A stretch of 64,000 nucleotides of DNA from Cardinalis cardinalis (taxonomy: Eukaryota > Chordata > Aves > Passeriformes > Cardinalidae): the NCBI GenBank assembly GCA_014549065.1, contig JACDOX010000084.1, forward strand, positions 1,832,215 to 1,896,214, written 5' to 3'. Positions 53,793 to 64,000 of this stretch are shown in pieces (positions within the stretch are counted from its first letter, which is position 1; each line of letters opens with the position of its first letter). The translations under genes were made by a program, and so were the position numbers. The notes under the pieces are model-generated. The model did no database searches and was not told the origin of the DNA. It saw only the letters and a program-made list of their open reading frames with translations.

Positions 53793-54700
53793 GAAATCAT
53801 AGAATAATTCAGCTTGGACAGATCTCTGGAGTTTTCTAGTCCAACCTTTTGCTCAAAGCAGGATGAAGCTAAGATCAGGGTTTTTTNAGTTGGGTCTTGA
53901 AAACCTTCAACGGTGGAAGTTGGACAACCTGCTTCATTGCTTGACTGACTTCAGAGTGAAAAAGCTCTTCATTTATAGGCAACCTTAACCCCTTGTTGCA
54001 ACTTAAGTCCACAAGTCTTGTCCTTCTGCACTGCTCTGGAGAAATTGAGAGATTTTCTCTAGAAATTGGTGGACTACTAGTAGCTCCAGCTGCAGTGACC
54101 TCTTCTCTAGGCTGAACAAGCCCAATTCCTTGAGCCTCTCTTCACTTGCCATGTGCTCCAGCCATGGCCATCTTGGTGACCCTCCTCTAAACTCCATAAT
54201 TTAGCAATGTCTGTCTTGTATTTGGGGATCCAAAACTGGACACAGTACTACTGGGGGAAGCCTAAAAATTGCTGAGTAGAGGCAAAAAGCCACATCCCTC
54301 TACCTACATGCCATTCTTCAGTTACTATAGCCCAGCATGCTGTTAGCTGCTGCCTCCACTGCCAAGGCATGCTGCTGACTTACATGTAGTTTATCTTCCA
54401 CCAGGCCCATAAAATTCTTTTCTGCCAAGCTGTTCCCCAGCCTGTATTGTTCCAAGGTCGGGTTTCACCCCAGGTATGGGACTTGGCATTTGTTCTTGCT
54501 AAATTTCATAAAGCTCCTTCTGGCCCTTCCATCCGGCCCGTCTAGGTCCCTCAAAGGTGGCTCTGTCTTTAAGCATTTGGACTGGTTCCTACAGTTTGCT
54601 ATCATCTGCAAACTAAGAGCAAGCCCTCCATCATCCCCTCCAGATCACTGCCAAAGGTATTCATTGACAGGTGCCAGGATAGACCCCTGTGGTACTCAGT
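53793..54700 (-). mobile_element. CR1 LINE, 5'-truncated, ORF2 C-terminus and 3' UTR
   Basis: The 3' end is at the left: AATCATAGAATAATTCAGCT, TCTAGTCCAACCTTTTGCTC is the antisense CR1 tail. The minus frame at 54003-54197 contains EERLKELGLFSLEKRSLQLE, matching the highly conserved CR1 ORF2 segment. Further right are antisense blocks for 'ctggacacagtactac', 'gctgagtagagg' and, near 54600-54700, 'tatcatctgcaaact...agacccctgtggtact', from the RT core. The frame is broken, so no product is made. It forms a divergent pair with the plus-strand CR1 at 55.05 kb. Confidence 0.92.
54076..54142. repeat. 67-bp segment duplicated at 55637-55703 (source copy)
   Basis: This stretch of the minus-strand CR1, beginning ACTAGTAGCTCCAGCTGCAG and ending TTGAGCCTCTCTT, recurs base for base 1561 bases to the right in the same orientation. 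Here it is embedded in continuous CR1 sequence, so this is the original. Confidence 0.95.
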
Positions 54701-55044
54701 TCATATTGAGAACGCATCCATCTGGTACATCCAAACTTTGAACAGTGAACAAGCAGACAGGATTTCAAGGCATAAGATTACAAGTATAGCAGCATATCCA
54801 AATGTAATATTTAATCTAGTCATAGAAATGAGTTGTTGTTATTTANAGGACCTAACTTTAGCATTAAGCCTAGTCACCACTGACTTCCTTTTTAGTCAGC
54901 AGAAAGAAAAAAAAAAATCAGTACAAGCTGGGGACCAACTGATTGAACAGCAGCTCTGCAAAAACAGATGTCAAACAACAGGGTGTTGACAAACTGGAGA
55001 AAGTACTGTAGTGAAGCACCAAATGCCTAAGACTGTTACTTAAA

Positions 55045-55462
55045 TACCTGAGGGTGCTAGATGACATGCCAGGAGAGGCTAGAGGAACTGGGTTAGGTTA
55101 CTNGAAAAGGAGAAAACCAAGAGACAGTTGCTGAATTCAACAAGCTAAAGGTGAGTTGTAGAGAAGGTGGCATGAGAGTCTTCTCTCAAGTGCACAACAA
55201 AAGAAGAGAATTTGTGACAAATTGTACTGCTGGAAATTCTGATCAGACATAAGGAAAAAATAATCAATGTGGTTCAGCATTGATAAAGGTGCTCAGAGAG
55301 GCTGCAAACTCATCATCCTTGGACATTTTCAAAACTCAACTGGATAGGCCTTGAGCAATCTGATCTAACTTGGAATTTAGCCAAGAGTTGAGTAAGGGGT
55401 TGGATCAGTGACTTTAAGAGGGCCCTGCTAGTTTAAATTTTTCTGTGATTCTATAAGAAAGG
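55045..55462 (+). mobile_element. CR1 LINE 3' end, 5'-truncated
   Basis: From about 55068 the DNA GGAGAGGCTAGAGGAACTGG matches the CR1 ORF2 'EERLRELG' codons, now interrupted by a stop. Then come GAGAGGCTGCAAACTCATC, CCTTGGACATTTTCAAAACT and, in the 3' UTR, GGGGTTGGATCAGTGACTTT. The end, TTCTGTGATTCTATAAG at about 55441-55457, is the typical CR1 terminus. Much decayed and non-coding. It points away from the minus-strand CR1 on its left, with about 345 bases of unassigned DNA between them. Confidence 0.85.
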
Positions 55463-55473
55463 CTCCTTCAGTG

Positions 55474-55526
55474 GGTGATTCATCTTGTCTTAAAATAGGT
55501 GTCTAAAATAGATTAGATGAATCACC
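55474..55526. repeat. 12-bp inverted repeat, 29-base loop
   Basis: GGTGATTCATCT (55474-55485) and AGATGAATCACC (55515-55526) are exact reverse complements. The loop holds a smaller direct repeat of the type GTCT(T)AAAATAG. It begins just beyond the 3' end of the plus-strand CR1. Confidence 0.85.
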
Positions 55527-55541
55527 ATCTGGTGGTGCCTG

Positions 55542-55622
55542 TGTCTCACTGAAAATACTCTCCACTGAATACAAAGGCAACCCAAGCTGACCAGCTATGA
55601 TTAAATGTCTAACAGTGAGACA
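55542..55622. repeat. 10-bp inverted repeat beside the 67-bp insertion
   Basis: TGTCTCACTG (55542-55551) and CAGTGAGACA (55613-55622) are exact reverse complements. The right arm ends 14 bases before the inserted 67-bp segment. Just before the insertion a 7-bp tandem CTGTAAA lies at 55624-55637. Confidence 0.8.
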
Positions 55623-55636
55623 TCTGTAAACTGTAA

Positions 55637-55703
55637 ACTAGTAGCTCCAGCTGCAGTGACCTCTTCTCTAGGCTGAACAAGCCCAATTCCTTGAGCCTCT
55701 CTT
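55637..55703. repeat. 67-bp exact copy of 54076-54142 (inserted copy)
   Basis: All 67 bases are identical to part of the minus-strand CR1, but the flanks on both sides are unrelated to CR1. The source CR1 has diverged heavily from its family, so an independent CR1 insertion would not share every private substitution. A later local copying event explains it best. Confidence 0.92.
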
Positions 55704-55704
55704 G

Positions 55705-58700
55705 ATCATCTAAGGAGATGGGAATCATCATTAGTGACTTGTGCCCCAAAATATAAGAGTTCTTGCCTTGTTTACATATTACCCCTTTAGGGCATGAACC
55801 ACTTCCTTGATAACCAAACTCAGTTGTGGGAGAAGGTGGACAAAACTCTCACATAACACATAAAAATTAAAGTAACTTAGAAATAGAGCTACATAAACAG
55901 TTTGATGCCATATGAGCAATTCCCCTCATAATGCAATGGGTACAGTTTTATGATTATTATTTAATATTACATTTATTACAATATGTAATANTTGGTCATT
56001 AAAGACAGCTGAAAAATTAGAAGCTGAGAGGATGGTTTTGCCCTAGCATGAAGAAATTTCTATCTTCACAGCCTTATATATTAAGACTGTAGTAGATAAA
56101 GGAGAATGAGTTTAAATGTCCAGGTCATATAGTTTTTAAAAATTGTTGTTATTATTATTGTTGCTATTATTATTAATAGCTGTAAGTTATTTAAGAACAC
56201 AGTTCAGAGCTGTCTGAAATGTTCATTGACAAGAAAAGCCACAGATGTTTAACACAAATAAGTAGAAACCATTGAAGTTGCAGGTGTTTTTTTGGACCTT
56301 GGAAACAGTATTTAGCTAGAAAACATTTCTTTCTTCCTGGAAGGTGGAAGGAAAGTTAAAAAGGAGGTAGATAAAAAAGGAAAACCAAGCCTTTTTTCAG
56401 CCCTCCACATCAACAGAATGACTCTGTTTTCTCCTATCTGAAAAACTGAAGTATAATTAAAAGTACTAAATGAACTTTAAAAGCCACTTTAACAACAATT
56501 AATGTCTACAGAACTGTCTTGGTTACATGACTAATAAATCAGTCTAACTTTTTCCTAAGGGAAATGGTATTTTTCCTACATACACTANTTAAGTTCCATT
56601 TTCCATGTTCCACATATCCTCCCAAAGCAAATTTCCCTGTTGTTTCCTTGATAACCAGCACCCATATTTTTGGTATATCTCACAGAGGTGATGAAGTTCC
56701 CTGGCAGCAAAAAATTACCCAAAATGAGAGCACTACCACAGAAAACTGTGGTTGAATGCAACTGGAAAAAACAGAAGGAGCAAAGAACTTCTACTGCACG
56801 TGCTTTGTTTGGCAGCAGAAACAAAGGTGGGCGTGCCAAGATGAGAGCAAGTATTTTCCAAAGAAGAGAGTTCTGGTTTTGCCACAGCTGACAAAGTCTT
56901 GAAACTATCTCACAGGTCCTCCAACCAGCCCTGCCTGCAAGGCAGTCACTCAACACATCCCTGAGCCAGACAAGAGGGGAGTGGAAGGACATAGAGACAA
57001 TTGACAAACATATTTCCTCATAAGAAATGGTCCTGAGCTGACCACCACCCCTCAAAGCAGCCTATTTGGTAGTTTAGAAACCAGCCCCTCTTTGTAACTA
57101 CCTCCCTGTCCCAGAGGAACAAATTCAAGGATGAGCACTCATGCCCTGCTGTCGCTTGGCCATCACTAAGAAAGAGAATGTTCTAACCATCTTTAGAGAG
57201 TATGAACCAAAACTTAAACTGTTAACATGTATTAGGTCCAAAACCAGTCTGCACTGATTAAGGAGAAAANTCAATCTTATAAAAGTCTTTACCAAAACCA
57301 CCAAACCCAAGATTTTACATTTCACTGCTGTTTCAGAACCACTGTTGGAACATCTAATATTTCAGCTATGCAAATGTGAAAGCTTTATTATTTTACAATT
57401 AACAGCGACCAATTCACACATGCTTATGCTGAGAACTAGTCTTTATTCCCAAAGCATTCTATTAGCTAATTGTAAGATAAGAAATTACTCCATGAACAAA
57501 AATATTTCAGATTCTGGGTTTTATCTTAGGGCATTAAAATTTCTATATTGACACATACCCAATACCATCAGATCTTATTTTTCTTTTGAACTGAGAACTA
57601 CGAAATATTGAATCCCATGTGAGAATGTGCAAAAGATGTCTGGTTTTAAAAGAAGCTTGCTCATGCTTTTCCTATAACAAGGCCAGATCAAAAACTGCAG
57701 GGGCAAGCTCTTAGAATTTTGAATGAGTTTTAGTCTTANAAATATCTTCCAGCATGTTCAGGTAATCAGTTTATCCACACATTCTGGGGAAATATTTTTT
57801 TCCTGTATAGTTTCTAGTACTTNGTGCAGACAACTCTCATGCTTATTATATTTTGCCTTACCCTGAAATGCCATCCTATTTTGCCTAGTAATCTAAAATT
57901 AATTCACTTTAACTACCGTAAAACCATAATGTATTAAGTAATTCTATGAAAAGTCTCCATCTCCCCCTTCCACATAGGAAAAAGAAAAAGCCAGCCATAA
58001 TTATGAAAACAGAAGAGGAGGTANGTAGGAAACTGCCATTTGTCTGGCTCGGCTACTCAAAATTTTTCCAACCTAATTCCACAGATCAGTAGAAAAAGAA
58101 ANAGTTTAGTGCTTCCTTATAACTTGTAAGGGCTAAACGTTGGCTTTCATGTGGGGACAAGTTTGCGATATAACTTGAAATCAAAGTCATCACTGATTTA
58201 CTTCTGCAAATTTACTAGTCCTGATTGTGAGAAAAAAAAAATTGACTCAATTTGAAAGTGAAAGCATTTTTTTAATCAAGCTTTGGAACATAAGAGTGAC
58301 AGAGAACCTCATTCATCAGACATATGAAAAATAGGTAATACTACNGAGCAACAGCTAAGTAAATGCAACNNCCATTTATCAAAACCACACAAATACCAGT
58401 CTCAATCTAGGAAGGCATTTCAGAATGAAAAAAATACTTTGAGTTAACAGGGCTTCAATTTTTTTAATGTTTTTTAAAAATAATTTACAGGTAAAGGAGA
58501 AAAAAGCTTCCAGATTTTCAANTTTGGGTCAAAACCAGTCTAACTGCATATTGACATTCACGACCACAGTGTGTAAGCACTGCTGACATACACATAAGAA
58601 AACACTGAAAGCACCTGGAAGGCACAGACTCGAGAGAGTAACATGTAAACACAGAGTCATTCAGCAAGAGCTCTGGCAATTTTCAGACCAAGTCTCCACT

Positions 58701-61700
58701 CTTCCACTCNAAATTTGCAGAAATTCAGATCTAGACCAGACAATAGCATGTCTTCAAGTACATGAAGAGGGACAATGTTGGAGCAGAGACTCTCAGAGTG
58801 AGGTAAAACCTGTAGATGTCTGATTTTAAAGGTTTACTCTTAAAAACTTGGAGAATAGGAACTTGCATACTTCCTAAAGGGAAGGTAGACAAGATGGACA
58901 CCTACAGAGCACCAGTCTTCTGACAGAAACATTATAAACATTACTCAAATGAGGTATCAGTTAACTCTCCCAGGCCACATGTGACTAATCACAGCAGAGT
59001 TAACTAGGCACATTCAGAGAGATTGCAAGCAAGAGGACAAAAATAATGAAAATGTACAAAACCACTTGATGATCCAATGAATGGGGGAGAAAAAAGGAAA
59101 GATGATTGAAAAGCAGCTTATTCTCTCCCAGCTTTGTCTGACTTTCCAATAGTGTGGAAGCATGCAAAATAATTTAGCAATTAAGGGTCAACTTCATGCC
59201 AAAGGAGTAAAATGAGAACAGCTCATTTCCACCTCTCATGTCCTGAGGTATAAAATGGAAACATCATGGTGCCAGGTTCACATCATTCTGCTCCAGAGTA
59301 AAAATTCATCCTCTGCTGACAGGCAACCAGAAATTGCTCCTTTAATTCTTTTTTCCCACTTAAGAACTACTTGCCTGTTCTTTTGGAGGATCCAAGACCA
59401 CCTGAGACAGCACAGCTACATCTGCTGTCCAGCATCAACTCTTTTGTCTCTGAACAGTCAAGACCCTTCCTCCTACCTTTCAACACAACATAATTTTCCC
59501 AGTTCCTGCTGGAACTGTTTTGCCTGTTCCAAGCAGCATGCCAGGACACTCCTGAGGCACATGGTAGTTATGGACCCCTCCAGGTGACTTCTCATCACAC
59601 CCAACTCCNACCTGGCAGTTTCCCACTGAATGGTTTTCCCTGCTTTGCAGGATAATGCTGATTGGGGAGCAGTATGAGGCAGAATGCATTCTCCTAACAT
59701 ATCAGACTATCTAATACTTTAAAAAAAGAATAGCCTAACTTCATACTCAATACCTCTCTCTCTTGGCTGTTCTTGGCACGCTATTTTTACATATATTAGA
59801 ATAAAAAAGTTTACAATGTGTTCAGTAAGCTGAGAGCCAAAGTGAGGCCATCCTTCAAAAATGTTCAGTTTCCTACTCCCAACAAACTGCTCCTACACTA
59901 ATGTCTGCNACTAGACTCTTTGTAGTAGGATGAAGTTAGTTTCAATTTTTCATAGACTTATTTTTTGTTGCAGTGAACTTGTAAACAAGAAAATTCATCA
60001 AAGGCTGCCTTACAATAAGAAAAAAAGCAAACAAAAAAATTCCAACCCTAACCACAGGAAAAGAAAAAACCAGCAAGCCAGAACAATTTCTGAAGGATGG
60101 CTTGTGTTAACCCAGAAGAATCTNGGGGCTTGCATAGAAGATTTTCCAGAAAGAGTTTAATGCTCTGACCATTAATGAGGAAAAAGAACAGAGCAGGTCT
60201 GGGAAGGATGATAAAAAACACAAGAATATAGGAAAATAGAATAACATCAAACTAGCTTTGCTTAGACTTACTCTTAGTTTGTTCAAATTTAATATGTTAG
60301 CTTTTGCTCTTCCAAAGTACTCTCACAGACCTGCACAGCTGCAAAGCAGTCATAAAGCTCTTGTACAATCTCATCATCCTTCACGATAATTTTTAAGCCA
60401 TAGCACTACTGGTCAAACCTCTATTTAGATTTATTTGCTAAGTAATCTAATTAAATTATATACTACGTCAACAACAACAACAAATAATAATATNATATAT
60501 ATAGCTATACTTTATAGTTCTATCCAGAGTTTTCCAGCCAGGTTATAATATCCTGACAGATTACTGGCAATTCCAGATCCTTGTCCATTGTGCCCAATAA
60601 ATGCACNTGCTTGACTGCTTTCTTATTGTAAAAATTAAAAGAAAAACTTAAAAAATAAGGCCAAATAAAAAACCAAAACATAAAAAAACAAACACAAAAA
60701 AANCAAAAAAACAACAGTAAGAGAGTTCATGAAGTAAGAGAGTTCATGAATTTCAATNTGATTACAATACTTTTTTGGTAAATTAAACCACAGCCTTTGG
60801 CCACAACATGACCCAAAGCACATTGTAATGGTCCACAAGTTAAGTGCTTTCNATATGTTATGCCTTAGATATGTACTACAAAACTTGGCTTCATTGTACT
60901 TTAAAATATAGGAAGAGAAATTCTTATGTCCTATGACAGAATGCTTTATTAAAAATAATGATGTTTCAAGAACTTGTAATACTTGCAAAAAAGAACATTT
61001 CAGCAAGGAAATACATCTTTGGAGCATTTTTATTTTTACAGTGAGGCAAATTACATCACCTTAAAAAAAATCACAACAAAACCAGCCCACACAAATATGT
61101 TTCAGGTTCTCTCTTACTACAACATCAACANGAGAATATCCCTCGTGTACGTCTGTACACCACTAGACGAGTTCTCTCATACACACGTCCTTTGACACAA
61201 ACACTCCTGCCTTTGCATGCTTGCACACAAACACTGCACTCACATGTTAAGCTTCTCACACATAATCAATCCTCCAAGCTCTGGCACTCTCTCACACACA
61301 CACAGACGTGCTTCATACCTTCTCCTGCATCAGAAAACCATGTGAACCATCTGTCACTATTTAATCTCCCAACCCAAGCTAAGCAAATATGTCCCATCTC
61401 AACCCCAGACACCCCAGTCAGCCTTTCTAGCAATACACTCTTCACAAATAGACCATTGTTTTTGCTGCTGCCTACCTAACNTTAATTTGTTTTCCATTCC
61501 ATCTCTTCTTTTGCTGCCATGTGCCCCACTGAGGGCTCTATTTTGCCTCTCTTTACAGAAGTCAGGCCTCATGCAGTCCAGGGTTGGACACTGCACAGCC
61601 AGGGCCAAGACACGTTTTGCAACAGGCACCATACCACAAACTACCCACCAAGATCAGTGAGCACCACAGATTTCCCTTTTTCTTCATAACTTCACTCTTC

Positions 61701-61810
61701 TCTGGTCTCTGAATGGTGAGTGTTTAGGCAAATGGACACAGAGAAAGAATCTTTTTAAAGAGATAGTAGTTATCNTCAGAAGAAAACCTTGACTGACTAT
61801 ACTTTCATTT
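55705..61810. other. Unique sequence with small simple repeats
   Basis: No gene was recognised. An impure TTA/TTG triplet repeat lies at 56142-56178 and an ACA/ATA-type run at 60469-60503. Around 59210-59270 the text 'cctgaggtataaaatggaaacatcatgg' resembles the end of a MIR core but is too short to call. A 156-codon minus frame at 56585-57055 overlaps plus-strand frames and has no domain. Confidence 0.45.
60717..60750. repeat. 17-bp exact tandem duplication
   Basis: GTAAGAGAGTTCATGAA occurs twice in direct succession (60717-60733 and 60734-60750) without a mismatch. It follows an A-rich tract. Confidence 0.95.
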
Positions 61811-61815
61811 CATAG

Positions 61816-62062
61816 GTGAAAAAGGAAGAAGGAATTGTATTGCTTGGGGAAAACCCCTCAAAATACAATCTCGGGACAGAAGGGCCTAAAAGAAGCCTGA
61901 AAGCCTTGGTGCGTAAAAGACAAGCTGAAAGCAGCATGCTGGATTTGGAAGGAATGGCATCAAAAGCAAGGCTTAAGTACTTTCAACATTTCAGGGAATG
62001 TAACAATAGCCCCTCCTAACCAGTGCAAAAGGTTGCTATTGCTCCCAAAAGTGTTTAATAAA
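61816..62062 (+). other. Possible terminal exon: acceptor, 67-codon ORF, AATAAA
   Basis: A pyrimidine-rich stretch ends in TTTCATTTCATAG at 61815, a good 3' splice acceptor. From the very next base an open frame runs 67 codons to TAA at 62017-62019, and AATAAA follows at 62057-62062. The translation is rich in Lys, Glu and Arg (it starts VKKEEGIVLLGENPSKYNLG) and looks protein-like, but I recognise no family. No upstream partner exon could be identified, and the frame has a stop inside the acceptor itself, so it could only be read after splicing. Chance remains quite possible. Confidence 0.25.
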
Positions 62063-62064
62063 GT

Positions 62065-64000
62065 CTATGAAATATGTCTCCCAATCAATGTCTCTTTAAA
62101 CCACNGCTCTTTCTTTCCACAGATGAGAACAGAAGTTCACATCTATCTTTTGTACCAGAGAGACCCCTCAGGACCTCTGAGAGTGATACTGCCACACTGG
62201 AACTTATGCCAGTCCTGAAAAATTGGAGCAGATTACTTTCTGGTGACAGAACCTAAACACAAACCTCAGCATCTCCAATACTGAAAAGTCTCCACATGAA
62301 ACCACAGAGTTTCTGGTGCACACAGCATGGACCAAGCCCACATCCACGCCTAAGGAAACAACACATAGTGGATTGCTTTGTTGCTTTCTTCTAAAGATAA
62401 TTAAGTCGGCACACATTTTAAGAAAGGCTTAGATAGATCCAGATTCCAGCTGTACCTAAATATTCACTTTGTTAGAGGGAAGGAAGGNGGAGTACTGTCA
62501 GCATACTTTTTGAAAAATAAATTGTTGTATNATTTCTGTTTGTACAGCATTTGGGGTAATGTCACCTACTAGGTCTGTGACTTACAGCAAAGACTTTGGG
62601 AAAGGGGGCACCTCCCTCTTTTGGGAAATGGAGCCACAGGTGAGAAATCTCTGCAGGCAACTAAATTGTTTTATTAACAAGTGAAAGAAAAGTATGGAAT
62701 TTAAAAGTCCAGGAACCATACACTTTCAGCAGGACTAGTCAGCACACTTTAGATGTTACTGCAAAACAGGGCCAGCTTAGACAAGCAAAACCCTCAAATG
62801 TATCAGCCTTTTCTGAAAGCAAATTCCCTAGAACTGNCTGTCTTCAGCACATGTAGCGAGTGGTACGTACAATGGCATGAGCAGGATAGAGAAACCTGTC
62901 TGCTCCATGACCAACTGACNTCAGTGAAATTAGAGTTTCAANTTTTTCNTTGATATCAAGCTTCTTTCACATTTCACACCACACACCTCTCACCTAACTG
63001 CAGGTAGTGTCTGTGCCCTAGGAGAAACTAAATCAAGACAGAAAACTTGCACAAGTAACAAGGATTCTTAGAATTATTAGTGGAAAATAATCATATGAAG
63101 ACTGTTAGCAGCAAATGAAAAAAGTTCAATTATATTCTCCTTACGTCTTCTTTATTCAGCCATTGTAATAACAATTACTTTTGAATTGTGTGTAAGCCTT
63201 AAAGGAAAGAGACCATTAATTACCCTAGAGAGGTACCAGCAAATGAATGGTTGGACAGTGGCTAACCCAAATGCTGTCCTCCTGCTTCATTCCTAGAGAT
63301 GTCCCCAAACCTTCTGGTGACAACTTGTATGTTTCCAAGAAAAAAGGCCAGAATGGAACTATTTCAATGGAGCAGATTGCTATAGGTGGNGAGATTATTT
63401 GTAAAGGTGGCTAAGAGATTGTGGTCTTTGACTTCAACCTAAATATTAAAGACAAGTGGTCCATATAGTCAGCAAAAATCAGGAAAAACCTTTTCCTTTT
63501 ACAAACTTACCAGAACTTTGCTCTCGGCTCTTTTTTATTTTTTTTTTTAATGTTGGAACACCATGGAAGCTGCTCCTCCTACCTAGGACTTGGACATTCA
63601 GTGAGCTGGCCAGGAAACACCAGTTAACATTTCTCAGGCTGTCTTTGGTCTCTTCTTAGAATAGAAGAAAGATCTAAATAACCTAAGGAGAAAAGCATNT
63701 AGTCTTCTCTTTTCCAATGGTATCCTGCCATGAACCACTGACAGAACCTGCTTCTTTGATCTCTACACACATGTGAAAACACAAAGGGAACAATNTCAAT
63801 ACAGGCTCTTTTCCTGAAGCAGACACTGCTCAGTGCTTTAACTGGTGATAGTNCTCCTCCAGTATATCCTAGTGCTGGGACATAGTTCCAGTAAACGCAA
63901 TATGAAGCATGTCTCAAATGTCCATTTTATTTAAAACCAAACAATCCGGCCCTTCCCTCCCCAAAAAAACACCCCTCCCTTCACTTTCACCTCAAGGCAA
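62065..64000. other. Unique sequence, no gene recognised
   Basis: Short random frames only, with a T-rich tract at 63530-63549. No repeat family, CpG cluster or splice-site pair stands out. Confidence 0.5.

Noticed and set aside
56585..57055. 156-codon minus frame and its opposite-strand Lys-rich frame
   Set aside because: The two overlap antisense, neither has a domain, and no conserved splice or poly(A) context was found.
59210..59270. MIR-like core end
   Set aside because: Only about 40 bases resemble the family and no tRNA-like head was found, so it was not called as an element.

Overview
The window reads as ordinary AT-rich vertebrate nuclear DNA, most likely from a bird. The recognisable repeats are CR1-type LINE fragments and two tRNA-derived MIR-like SINEs typical of sauropsids. 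I see no Alu- or L1-like sequence, no bacterial gene structure, no operons, no CRISPR array and no tRNA or rRNA gene. Repeat density is low, which also fits a bird. A crocodilian or turtle cannot be excluded from sequence alone.

No protein-coding gene could be recognised. Nearly all open frames are short, begin and end at random and resemble no family I know. The exceptions are frames that read as decayed CR1 reverse transcriptase at 17.8-18.5 kb, 34.4-35.6 kb and 53.8-54.7 kb. The window is therefore probably intergenic or lies inside large introns.

Layout. 1-5.3 kb: unique sequence with one faint CR1-like tail near 2.9 kb and a T24 run near 4.4 kb. 5.39-5.94 kb: a clear CpG island, the best promoter candidate here, with GC boxes, an AP-1 site, a 28-bp repeat and a G-quadruplex-type run. 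6-17.8 kb: unique, AT-rich, with one perfect 13-bp hairpin. 17.8-18.5 kb: CR1 ORF2 fragment on +. 20.15-20.26 kb: MIR-like SINE on -. 21.18-21.46 kb: a second, smaller CpG cluster preceded by two CACGTG boxes. 22-34 kb: unique sequence with small simple repeats and a G-rich patch at 33.65-33.9 kb. 34.35-35.6 kb: long CR1 on -. 36-53 kb: unique, with a 50-bp AT microsatellite, a 40-bp tandem duplication, a second MIR-like SINE and a CTCF-like motif. 53.8-55.7 kb: two CR1 3' ends in opposite orientation, two inverted repeats, and an exact 67-bp copy of part of the first CR1 inserted 1.56 kb away. 56-64 kb: unique, with short repeats and one acceptor/ORF/poly(A)-signal arrangement at 61.8-62.06 kb that could be a terminal exon.

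I found no convincing new biological system. The most notable item is the 67-bp exact templated duplication in the rearranged CR1 cluster. Next are the two CpG islands without a recognisable gene and the possible terminal exon. Isolated single N's throughout look like masked or ambiguous bases rather than gaps.
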